Below are positions 44,561-55,175 of a DNA stretch of 64,000 nt, one piece after another. Origin of the DNA: Calliopum simillimum (taxonomy: Eukaryota; Arthropoda; Insecta; Diptera; Lauxaniidae). The translations under genes and the position numbers were made by a program. Numbering within the stretch: the first letter of the stretch is position 1; every line of letters starts with the position of its first letter. The notes under the pieces are model-generated. The model made no database searches. It saw nothing but the letters and a program-made list of their open reading frames with translations, and was not told the DNA's origin. The DNA lies in assembly GCA_951812925.1 (NCBI GenBank), contig OX638371.1, positions 2,108,001 through 2,172,000 on the forward strand, in the 5' to 3' direction.

Positions 44561-46265
44561 AGCAACAATTTTTTTTTCCAAAAGAGCCCCCCAATACACA
44601 GGGCCTGAGGTGTTCCCTCTGGGACTTGACTTTTTTTTGTGTGACTGTGTAATTGGTCTGTCAGACCACAAAGTATGACTGAACGGAGGGTTAAATGTGG
44701 CTAGAATACGAATTTGGCTTCTTCTATTTATAATCCCTCACTGAATTTTCAGATTTATTTCATCAAAAGTATCGAGCACGCTATATTACCTTTGTTTACT
44801 TAAAGCTTACTAACTGATTTATTTTTTTAAGGGTGATACTATGCTAATTTGCCAAGAGTTTCCCAAAACAATTGTTTCGATAGCTTTAAGCAGGCAAATA
44901 AGTATCTTAAACAAAAAAAAAAAAATAGCATACAGCTGGTGTTAAAAAGCAAAAAAAAAAAAAAATTAAATAAAATCCTGCATTTGTTTACAAAAAGGGA
45001 TTCGAGTCACTTGTGTCAATGCCAGTGATGACACTTGTAATACAACAACCCACATTGTAGCGCATGAAAAATGGAGGGTGGAAATTGAAAATGTAAAAAC
45101 TTGTCAAATTTAATTTTATGTTTGTACAACAAAAACAACAAAAAAGGTACTGAAAATCTGATGATAAATGGCAGACAATTTCTATATAAATCAATGAGCA
45201 GTGAATCTCGTAATTTGTATTGTTGTGGTTTATATAATTGAAACTGAAACATGGACATTTTTTAAATATGAAAAAAAAAAAAGAAATCAGAACTACATAT
45301 TTACACATATATTTGAGGATATTTTTTATACTGTTGCCATATGTTGCTACTAGTAAATTTATTTTTAATAATGCGATCTCGTTGCATTGTTGTAAAAATA
45401 TCCATGAAATTGTATTTATCTCATATTTAGTAACATGGGACTTGGGGTATAACACGGATTATTGAAGAGGCCTGTTGGAATTAAATTTGTAGCATTTAAT
45501 AAAAAAACAAAAATATGATAACCTCACGCAGGCCTTGTTTTTAAATACACGTTTGGGGCGCCAGAAAAAGAGAGTACACTCAATTTTGAGAAAAACAACT
45601 TTCTTGCATGATTCCAGAAAGAATTCAATACGTACAGTACTTACGCTCTATCTAAATTTCGAAAACATCACATACGCTGATGGGTCCAAGTTGGAGCTTA
45701 AGATATCAATTTATCTCAATCCTTTCATTTACCTAATTTAGCTAGAGTTTTCAATACAAAATTTTGTTCCATTTTCAACGCCTGTATAATAATTTAGACT
45801 ACTAATGGTAGCTATCATTGAGAGTAAAGAAAATGTTGATTAATAAGCAAGACACAGTTCCACTCTAAGTGAAACTTATTCAGATTGCGTTAAAACTTCG
45901 ATAGGTCTAGTGAAGAAGCGGATTTTCTCTCATTTCGTCATCGGAGCGAACGGTTTTTTGAAAACCTAAAGGATGTACAGGGCAATACAGCTATCTTTTA
46001 AAGGCTCTATAAAGCCATATCGTATGATAGAAGCGCACGTTAGCGTTTTAAAATTAGCTTCTACCACATTCGTGAGTGTTTTGACCACATTTCGTTGCTG
46101 AACGACGCTTAGCAATTCGCTTTGCTAAACAAGTTTCAACCACTTTTGTAAGTGATTTAGCAACGCGCCATATAAATATGTCCTTGGAGCGTTGTTAAAT
46201 CCAAATCAGCAATAAAACGTGGTTAAAAACACGGAAACGACAGATTTAGGTATTTTTGTAAGTAA
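44561..46265. other. AT-rich interval, no gene
   Basis: No gene recognised. The 155-codon minus frame at 44988-45455 is Phe/Lys/Asn-rich with no domain and looks like chance. Poly-A tracts lie at 44905-44970. Confidence 0.5.
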
Positions 46266-46309
46266 GGGGCTGTCCATAAACTCCGTGACGCAAAAATTCG
46301 CTAAAATTA

Positions 46310-47254
46310 AAAATTTGAACGCTTCAACAGCATCTTCTGGCGACGAAAATCGTTGACCACGCATTTTTTTCTTTATGTGCGGGAATAAAAAGAAGTCATT
46401 GGGTGCCAAGTCAGGGCTGTACGGCGGACGACCTATCAATTCGACGTTTTGACCGGTCAAAAAGGCGTTGGTTTGAGCCGATGTGTGAGAGCTCGCATTG
46501 TCATGGTGAACAATGATTCGTCTTCTCTTGTTCGTTTTTCGAATTTCTCCGAAGACTTCAGGCAAACAAATTGTGGTGTACCACTCAGAATTGACCGTCC
46601 TACGTTGCTCAAGCGGAACAGTCGCCACATGACCAGTTTTGCCGAAGAAACAGGCGACCATTTGCTTCGAAGAGCTTCTTCCACGAACAACTTTCGTTGG
46701 ATTTGGCTTGTCTTCGAAGACCCACACGGTCGATTGCTGGTTTGTTTCGGGCTCATACGCATAGATCTATGATTCGTCAGCTGTGACAATCTTATAAACG
46801 TCTTTTAAAGCACCGCGATCGTATTTTTTCAACATTCTTTGCACCAATCGCCACGAGACTTTTTTTGAGCGATTGTCAAATTGTGCGGGATCCAACGAGA
46901 ACAAACGTTTTTTACAACTAAGTGTTCATGCAAAATCGAATGTATTGGAGTGGAACAAATGCCCAAAGATGCTTCTATCTCATGGTATGTCACATGACGA
47001 TCTTGCATTATCAGTTCACGCACGGCATCAATGTTTTCTGGCACAACGGCCGTTTTTGGACGACCTTCACGGAATTCGTCTTTGAGCGAGCGTCGGCCAC
47101 GATTGAATTCATTAAACCAGTTTTTTATAGTGCTATAGAATAGTGCTTTATCGCCATTTAAAGATTTAAGTTCATCAATGCACTTTTGTCGTGATAATCC
47201 ACGTCGAAAGTTGTGAAAAATGATCGCACGAAAATGTTCACGAGTTAATTCCAT
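46310..47254 (-). pseudogene. mariner transposase with one frameshift and one nonsense codon
   Basis: It begins MELTREHFRAIIFHNFRRGL and has the helix-turn-helix DNA-binding region in the first 110 residues (KCIDELKSLNGD, REGRPKTAVVPENIDAVREL) and WIPHNLTIAQK near residue 125. A one-base deletion at about 46828 shifts the frame after DWCKE. Then KYDRGALKDVYKIVTADES is followed by TAG where relatives have Trp; the Asp of TADES is the first catalytic residue. WVFEDKPNPTKVV, VACFFGKTGHVATVPLEQRR, HHDNASSHTSAQ and PPYSPDLAPNDFFLF follow. The second and third Asp are 34 residues apart (DD34D). The frame runs out at AVEAFK, about 45 residues short of the usual 345, where family D sequence takes over. 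It is like the group that includes vertumnana-type mariners, by eye only. Two lesions plus truncation make it inactive but fairly young. Confidence 0.9.
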
Positions 47255-47425
47255 TTTTTTGCCAAATTGAATTTTTCAAGTCACTGTAAACAACACAAAT
47301 GATGGTCGTACGTCAAAACGTTCTGAGTACGTTTATGCTAAAAAATATCAAACTTTCCAATGGAAATGTCAGATTGCACCTAGCAACACTTAATGTTGCC
47401 TAGGCCAGAAATATATCTAGCAGCC
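46310..47425 (-). mobile_element. mariner element, 3' end truncated
   Basis: The body is defined by the transposase pseudogene. Upstream of its ATG a 5' UTR (CAGTGACTTGAAAAATTC, GTACGTTTTGA-type words) extends to about 47425 (TTAAGTGTTGCTAGGTGCAA near 47385). The 3' end of the gene runs directly into family D sequence at about 46310, so the C-terminal tail and 3' inverted repeat are missing. Confidence 0.75.
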
Positions 47426-47744
47426 CACGTATCGCTGATGTTTAACGATTCTATAGAATGACAATTTATATTTTCAAAATATTCCTCAGTTCACACTGAA
47501 AGTGTGTTATAAATTGTTAATCATTCTTTTTGTATACAAAAACCTAATTGATGAAGCCTCTATTCCGACTAAATTGACAGGGTTCCATCAAATTGAACTA
47601 TACTGTGGAAGAATACGAGGAATGTAGACGAAGCAGTTAAAAATCAAATCTAGAAAAGACCTTTCAGTGGAACCGTAATTTAAGAAAATGGCCGAAATTT
47701 AAGAAGAAGTACTTGAAGCCCCTATTTCGACCAATAGGTATTGT

Positions 47745-48208
47745 ATTGTATACAACTTTTGTATTTTTCTATCGATTTTCTTAAGTAGTATCTTATTTTC
47801 TTAACAAATATATGGAATATGATATAAAAAACGAAATGATGTTTAAAAATTTTTTTTCTTCTGCAGTTGATTTAGACATTTTTTTAATTTTTTCGGAAAA
47901 AAATATTTTTTTTTTTTTCAAAAATCAATTTATTTCGCCGAAACTAACAAACCAACTAAAAAGTGATGTGAGTATTTTTTGTAGGTAATTTAATTACCTT
48001 CAATATGACATATAGTATGTTTAAACGCAAACATTGGTTCTTGAGATATTTGTATTTAAGTGGAACAATCTTTTTTTTTTTGGTCCAAAAACCGAAAATG
48101 ACCGATATCTCGAAAACTACGTGAAAAAAAAAAAAAAAAAATAATGCAATTTTCGGAATCAGCATCCGATTTTACATAAAAAATTAATAATGGCATTCAA
48201 TGGGAATT
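47745..48208 (+). repeat. family C, single-arm copy
   Basis: TTGTATACAACTTTTGTATT, CGATTTTCTTAAG and then CGAAACTAACAAACCAAC, AAAAAGTGATGTGAG, GGTAATTTAATTACCTT, ACATTGGTTCTTGAGA and CCGAAAATGACCGATATCTC follow the right arm of the 27-kb palindrome (28400-28865) to its end GCATTCAATGGGAATT. The opposite arm is absent. It begins right after family D copy 2. Confidence 0.82.
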
Positions 48209-48338
48209 GAATGGCTTATCTTTAAAACTTACTCTAAAACTGCCTTTGTCTACCTAGATTCTCAGTGATCTAGGGACACTCTTTTTCAATGAACTAAGCA
48301 AATTTACAGACATTGGAATCTGAGCAAACCAAACTCAA

Positions 48339-48447
48339 TGGGGGTTATCGTGAATCAAGATTCCCGGGGAATTTTCTTAAACTGCAATAGAGAATGCACG
48401 GCAGTCCGCGAAAATTCCCCGGGAATCTTGATTCACGATAACCCCCA
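48339..48447. mobile_element. 109-bp hairpin MITE with perfect 37-bp arms
   Basis: 48339-48375 and 48411-48447 are exact reverse complements (the start is TGGGGGTTATCGTGAATCAA). One further C/G pair at 48376/48410 makes 38 bp. The loop is 33 bases. Perfect arms suggest a recent insertion or strong conversion. No clear target duplication is seen and no other copy was noticed here. Confidence 0.9.
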
Positions 48448-48449
48448 AT

Positions 48450-50435
48450 ATAAATATCTTTAGCATATTTAAAAGATAACTTTAAATATTCAATGATGAT
48501 TTAGAAAGTACAAGTCGGCATTTGGGAACTTCTTTAAATAATATATCAAACTTTTTAACGAAAAAAGTTTAGCAATTTTTAAACCAATCAACTACCTTAA
48601 ACCAAATACTAAACATGTTTTCCCTTATGTCGTTCACACCTAATGTCACAGACGAACACCCATAGCCACGAGCAAGGATTATAAAATTTGTGCTAAACAG
48701 ATAACGCAAAGAAGAAGAAAAAGATCTTACCGTTGCCCAAGGATACAAGTTAATGGAAATAAAATTGATTTTTTTTTTTTTACGGCAAAATGACGTAGTA
48801 CGTATTCCACAAAAAAATTGAGTCAGCTTTTAATAATTTTTCTATCTTTTTTTTTTCGTTCACGAAGCATGCCAATGTGCGAAATCCTGGCTGCCTCAAT
48901 ATTTGACGTTTTTTTTTTTCCATTACAATTTCTCATTTCATTTAGAGTTATCGTTTAATCAGGCGCAAAATAGTTTCCTGTTGTTAATGGGAAATAAAAA
49001 ATAAAACGAATCTTAGTGTTGCACACAATTTTTTCTAAAGATTATGTAATGGGATTTTTACTTCGGCTTACTCTTAAGTTAAAAAATTTAGATTTTTGCC
49101 CCATTCAACCTCCCATGCCCTTTTGAGTGCAAGTGTTATGCAAAAACGATTTGAATTAATTTGCATACAACTTTTCTCTCACTGAGTTTCGTTGTTTACA
49201 TTAAGTATGCATGTCCTTTTCTTTGCCACGTTGAAGTTTGCCGCCTGCACTTTACCAAAAAGTGTCCTTGTAATCTTTCGACGTTTTATGTCTGTGTCCT
49301 TTCTTGACTATGTTGATATTTTAATCTTTGCCCACATACTTTAAGTTCAAGAGGTTTAAGCAAGTCCTTTTTCTTTTCTTTCCTTAAGTGGGGTTGAATA
49401 GTTTTGTTGGCACAGCAAAGAATATGAGTGGTTGTTATCGTTGTCCTTGCAAGTTTATTGAGCTACATGACTTCGATAACCACTTTGGCCACAAAAGCTT
49501 ATAAATGACAAAGGATACTCGTTATTGAGCTTAAATGATAGTGATGATGATAGTGGTGTGGCATTATTGGTGTTGTTGTTGTTGTTGTTGCTGCTGCTGC
49601 TGTCGTTGTTGTTGTTGTTGTTATTGCAGTTGGAAGGATTACTTTGTTTAAAACTGCCCAGATAACTAAAGGATTAAAAGGATGTTATTGACAAGCATGT
49701 CAATTAGGGTCTTAATTAGTGTAAAATTTATATGGTACGTATTTATTTTTGATTTATTGATCTTTACACAGTTGAAAATTTTCGAATTTTTTAAATTTTT
49801 GTGGAAATTTTTTGCAAATTAAAAATCTTTGTTTTTTCATACTTGGTTTTTGTAGCCGATTATGGGTGTATGGAATTTATGAATCTGAACTTGATTTTTT
49901 CTATCATGTCAAGATTCAGTGTTATAATTGTTTCATGCTACATACATTGCTTAAAAGCTTTTTTCTATGTTTGTAAAGTTCCGGAGATTAAAGATTTCCT
50001 TTAGGATAAAATTTTTGAATCATTCATTAAGAGAACTCAATTGTTGCATCTTTTCTTCTATGACAATATTTTCCAGAGATCCTCAATATTCATGTATTAC
50101 AAATTTCGACTGCTAATAAAATTTGGCGATTTATGGTCTAGAAGTAGGCAGTTGTTTAGAATCGATGAAACAAACAAAATTTAAAAGAACTCCCTAAAAT
50201 TAAGGATGACGTGATCGCTAAATTCGATTTTTTTGTTAGGTACTTTTAACAAGGGGCGTAGCTAGATTGGGAAAAGGACTCGGCGAAATGGGCCTCGAGT
50301 GGGCGGCAAAATGAGCTTGGAGGCTGCACAGACCTGTTATCCCATACAAAAGAACGGCAATTCTACGATTTTGTTTCCATTTTCATAAAATTACAATAAA
50401 AAACGTGATTTTTGGCGGAATGCGCAATTTAGAGT
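48450..50435. other. AT-rich interval, no gene
   Basis: No gene recognised. Apart from the TTG/CTG microsatellite at 49570-49626 and T runs near 48770 and 48850-48920, nothing stands out. Confidence 0.5.
49570..49626 (+). repeat. TTG/CTG trinucleotide microsatellite
   Basis: Seven GTT units pass into about five GCT/CTG units, TCG, and then more GTT units. It encodes nothing, because the surrounding frames are closed or low-complexity. Confidence 0.9.
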
Positions 50436-50439
50436 TTTT

Positions 50440-50760
50440 CGTTTTTTACTCGGCATGGGGGCTCAAATCAAAAAAAAAAAAAAAACAAAAAAAAAAACAT
50501 CATAAACAAAGTCGATGAACTTTTGCAGAATTTTAGGATCTATTATGTGGATGTAAAGAGCTATTTAGACTTTTCTGCATTTTACTCGAGAATATTTGGA
50601 GAGGTGCCCCATATCTACTACTTCTGAAATATCGATTTTTCCAAAAATTTTAGATAAAACGATCTCCTGATTTTTTTTTTCATCTATTGGGAATTTCATT
50701 TTATACATTTGGTTATTGAACATGAAAAAAAAATGTTCTTAAAACCTGTGTCATATAAGA
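50440..50760 (+). repeat. second copy of the 4.8-5.4 kb family (partial)
   Basis: CAGAATTTTAGGATCTATTATGTGGATG, TTTTACTCGAGAATATTTGG, AGAGGTGCCCCATAT and ACGATCTCCTGA match 5050-5290 in order and orientation. The outer arms seen at 4.8 kb are not preserved. Confidence 0.65.
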
Positions 50761-50766
50761 GGAGAT

Positions 50767-51156
50767 TACCCAACATGAAACGGAAGCGCATTGAAACGAT
50801 TTCAGTTGCGCTTCAGAAAAGCAAGAAGCTGCTTCCAGTGCTGTTCTCACTGCTTATCTTTTTTAACACAGCATGTCCTAGCGGAGATGCACATCTTCAG
50901 AAGCACATGAAATACGCTTCAAATACGCTTCCGTGGATGCACACATTTAGAAGCATATGAAATACGCTTCCGTGGATGTTTTTCAATATTTTAAATTCCA
51001 TTTCACAAAAATTTATTTTTTTCTGTAACTTTTGGTAGATTTATTAACTTTTATAAGTAATAAAAAAAAATTGAATTTGAAAAATTTTGTATGCTACCAT
51101 AGATGTGCTTCTATTGCTCTCTTTTTGGAAGCAGCTTCCTTTCTTTCCGTTGGGTA
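50767..51156. mobile_element. small foldback with TACCCAAC ends
   Basis: TTACCCAACATGAAACGGAA at 50766 is matched by TTCTTTCCGTTGGGTATTTT at 51141-51160. Inside, AAGAAGCTGCTTCCAG and GGAAGCAGCTTCC pair as inner arms. Between them GAAATACGCTTC..CGTGGATGCACA is tandemly repeated (about 50905-50980). Confidence 0.5.
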
Positions 51157-51359
51157 TTTTCTAATATGCCCATATGCGTTTTCCGGTTTTTAAGTTTGGA
51201 AACATTTAACATCGTAATTTTTAAAATAACTTTAATATGGCTGAAAAATTTTGCACTAAAAAAATATTAAATCTTAAAGGATAGGTATGTATGGTTTCAC
51301 CTGTTTTTTGTTTTACAACGAGTGCTTGTGTGGCTGAGGAGCATAATTATTTCCGAATC

Positions 51360-51800
51360 GTGCAACACATGTCATAATTTTAACTCCACTCGAGTATTAA
51401 AAAGCTAATTACTTTTCTCTAGATTTCAAACATAAATTACCTTACCTTACCAATTCTAGGAAAAATATTAATTTTTGGACAGAAATTAACCAAGTTTGTA
51501 ATTGTACGTAAAAATAATATTTTTATCTATCACGCGGACGGTCCCCGGTTTGAGTCCTAGTGCGGTTAGTTCGTTTTTTTTTTTTTACTTTACTTTACAG
51601 TATACTGTTTACCATACTAGTAAGTTAAATATAACTTAATTTTTTTCAAAAAAGTTACTATACTTTAAGGTTATGTGAACATCTGAATTGACTAAAACAG
51701 TAAGGTCAAACTTACTTTATTAAAGAGTTGTCACTACTCTGACTTGAAATTCTAGTAAAATTTTCTAGAAATTAAGTAGTATGAACTATTTTTTTCTCCA
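51360..51800 (+). mobile_element. family A element, copy in plus orientation
   Basis: Collinear with 40.7-41.1 kb in reverse. The order is ACTCCACTCGAGTATTAAAA, CAAACATAAATTACCTTACC, TTTTTGGACAGAAATTAACC, the tRNA-like block at 51530-51575 with CGGTTTGAGTCCTAGTGCGG, a poly-T run, GAATTGACTAAAACAGTAAG and TGACTTGAAATTCTAGTAAA, ending TTTTTTTCTCCATG. It has no protein. Confidence 0.75.
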
Positions 51801-54800
51801 TGTATGATTAGTAAATTTAAATGATTTTTCTTTTCGGAAAACTTTGCCATTTACAAACCAAACTTGTTTTCAAAAGTATTAAGTATTTCTTAATTGGACT
51901 ATTTTCAGTGGAATGGCATAACAAAAACTTAAAATTTAATCAATAAATTTTTCGGTAAATGCCAATTGATCCTTCTTCACTCCCCCCACCTGCCGGCCTT
52001 ATTCATTTCGATCTTTAATTAAAAATCACTTAAATATTGACTGTTTCTATCGGGACACACACATAGTAAATATTGGATTGGTCCGTTGCCAATCAAATTC
52101 ATATTTGTTCAACGGAATGGTATTGTTAATTTCGATTTATTTCGACCAGATAAATATACAATTACATTTTCAATTATTGCAAAAGTCAAAATTTGCAAAG
52201 AGCAAACGTTGATTGATTTTCTTTAAAAAAAACCGATAGACTGTTGAACAGAAAACAGACGGAGCGACGTAAAAATCAATGACTTGGAAAATTTGAGCAA
52301 ACTGACAATCATCACAAGCTGTTGGTTGAATCATAAAAAACGGAAAAATAAAACTGAATTTAATTTTTAGTGAAATTTATTTACCTCAGCATTTCCCTGC
52401 CACTTGTCCCACCCTTTTTTGTGGAAACGCCCACATGTAATGGCATTTCCCCTCTTAAAGTTAGAGACACGCCCACTGAAATTTTATTTACTTGTGAACG
52501 CTGCACTCATTGGGTGAAGGCCGCTCTAAACTGGTTTCGTTCTCTCTCCATTGATTTGTTAGCACAGTTGTTGTTACATTTTCTCTTGACGATTACTGCA
52601 GGTTGTTGGCTCTTTCTTTCGTACGCTCTATTTTCTCATGTAACTTACAATTTGTTTGTTTTTTATCGGCAGTTCAGCCGTACCCATTCACTGCATTTGG
52701 AGGCGCTGCTCCCTAGGAAGACAGAACAAAAAAACAACAAAAATCAAAAATTAAAAATGGAGCCGCACTGGGTTCTGCTTGGTTGACTGTTGAGAAAATA
52801 TGGACGCAATGGTTGCTGACTGCTTCTTCTTGATTTTTTTGTTGCTGCTCTTGTACTTAATTTTGTTGTTGCGTTTCGCATGTTCATTTATTTCTTTTAT
52901 GGCCGCAACTGCAGTTACACATTTGACAGCTGACAGCAGCAACTGTTTTTTCCCGCATTGTTTTTGTTGTTGTTGCTTATATTTTTAATGTTGTTGGTTG
53001 CTGGTATGTATTGATGTTGCCACCTGGCAACCCTAAGACATCAAGATAAAAAAGAAAATTTATACATCAGCTACACTGTAGTTGTTGTTGCTGTTGCTTT
53101 TGCTGTCAGTAGGTACCCACTGTCCTTTAAGAAAGATTACTGCAAGGCAGCACTTAATATTATTTGGGTAAAAGCGAGTGCGGGACAGCAACATTGGCAG
53201 CAACATAAACTTCTAACTACGTGTCCGAATGATTAAAACTCGCGAATTTGAATGCAACTATTTAATTAAAGTTTAACTAAGTAGATAAATTACAAATAAT
53301 TAAATTGTGTTTGTAATATATTGCAAACCATATTTAATAACTAATTTCAGGTCGCTGAGTCGGATAATCGGAAATTTTGATTTCTGAGGTTATAGTTCCA
53401 TTTTTAAGAATATATTCTGAGAAACCCAATTTCGAACGAATTTATTTTTAAACTGTTTTAATGAAAAATTATAATGTTTTCAAGAAATTCACCAATATTT
53501 AAGTCGAAGTTATATCAGCGCAAAGTTCATTTTTGTACTATTTTGTCAGAACTTTTCATATTGAAGTAAAATAAAACACGGTTTTAAGCCAACATTTAAT
53601 ACGAATTGACTTTGTTTTTGCTTTTAATTACACTGCACTAGCTAGTAACTTCAGATAAATCAATGATTTTTCATCAAAAGTATATTTTTCAGTTCATGAT
53701 GAATTAATGGCCATTCGAATTGCTAACTCTTTAGTCAATTTATTGGATCTTTTTTAACTTTATTCACTAAATCTAGAATAGAAGATATTATCTTGTTCTG
53801 CAAAAGCTTGAAATTTTTACAAAATTGGTAAGAACAATAAAATTTTAAGTTTATAGTTTTTCTGTCCAGAAATAGCCTTTGCATGTTATTGCGAGATATC
53901 CTTTGGAATGCAGTGATCCAATTGAAAAATAGTTAAAGTACGGCCTGCTAAGGGTAATTTTTGCTATACGTAGTCATTAACGAAAATTTATTTTACTATT
54001 TGCTGTTTTTGTTATATAGTTTTTAGTAGACCTCAAAACAGTGATTTTTTCACTTTTGTGCAGAATCCTTACTTGATAGAAAAAAAACCAAAGTCATATT
54101 CGTTATAAGAAGGTCCCGAATCATCATAAATTGCTATAAAAACTGAAAACGGAAAACCATGTTTAGGCTGGACTGGGGTAGGGGCTTAAAAACATGGACC
54201 ACCGCAGATTCTGACAGCATCCACTTCTTGTTACTTGTAGTCAGACTTATGAGAATCTCATAAGTCCATTGCTAATTAATAGATCCTGAACAGGAAAACG
54301 TACTTTTGATGAAAAATTATTGATTTATCACAATTTAATAAGAGATTCTTTATGAAAAATACCACTTTCTTGACAAAATTTCGATTTGAACTTTTTGTAT
54401 GGGGCGACGATCCAATCCAGCTAAACGCTTAACACCACTGAATTCACCATGCCCGAATTAGGTAAGAATGACCTATTTCCCGTTTTCAGCTAGTACAGTG
54501 TTATTAGTGTAGATATTCGATTGCAAACATTTTAAGCCCAAGCTTACCAAAATCGGATTGCATTTTAAAAAGTTATTAAGATTTCAGTGAAGTAATACCA
54601 TTTTGATTATTTATCGAAAAATAAGTATAATTAAAATAGTTCGATTCGTATGAAAAAAAAAAAAAAAATTATTAGGCATAATTTGCATAGAATCGTCCAA
54701 AGTATTATGGAACTTTTTCAATTTCTATTTCTCTGACTAATTTTTGAAAAGTTATTAAAGGTCTCAAAAATTCACACTTATAACGTAGACAATTCTTAGC

Positions 54801-55102
54801 ATTTTATGCCTTGTACATTTTTTTCGTAAGATGCATTCTTTTTGAGTAAAGGAACATTTTTCCGATCGCGTAATTGAAAAACTTAAAAAATCGATTTTTT
54901 AAACCGAATATTATACTTCACAAAAAATTTATAATTTTTTAACACCGAAATCTTTACAAAAACAGTTTTTATTTTCTGACCAACTTTGGGTATCCATTCT
55001 GTGAAGAAAAAAAAGTTATGAGAAAAAAACATGTTTTTGTACCTGTTGTATCTGTTTATATTTTCGTAAAAAAATCGAATGGCTTTACTTCAGTGAAACC
55101 TT
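51801..55102. other. AT-rich interval, no supported gene
   Basis: The longest plus-strand frame of this part (52370-52786, 138 codons, hydrophobic middle) has no recognisable motif and overlaps CTG/TTG-rich sequence, so I do not call it. GTTGTTGTTG runs occur near 52860, 52965 and 53080. Near 54940-55050 sequence resembling 8670-8770 appears. Confidence 0.5.
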
Positions 55103-55175
55103 AATATTCACTTTGTCCTTCCATTTGTAACGCAGAGAAGTAGGCGTGGCAGATATAGTATACAGCAGAAAGTAT

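Larger units (their letters stand above)
46266..47700. mobile_element. family D TIR element, copy 2, carrying a mariner
   Basis: The left end GGGGCTGTCCATAAACTCCG, TGACGC is intact. The right part from about 47515 to 47690 (GTTAATCATT..TTTGTATAC, CTAATTGATGAAGCCTCTAT, GAACTATACTGTGGAAGA) is collinear with 38330-38570 of copy 1. Between them lies a mariner. The far right terminus is lost, since after about 47740 the sequence belongs to family C. Confidence 0.75.

Noticed and set aside
44988..45455. 155-codon minus-strand frame
   Set aside because: Composition is dominated by Phe, Ile, Asn and Lys from A/T runs; no motif and no repeat or gene context.
46449..47143. several plus-strand frames
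   Set aside because: They are shadows of the minus-strand mariner transposase.
52370..52786. 138-codon plus-strand frame with hydrophobic middle
   Set aside because: No recognisable domain, no splice or promoter context, overlaps CTG/TTG-rich sequence and ends in a Lys/Asn-rich tail; length is possible by chance in 64 kb.
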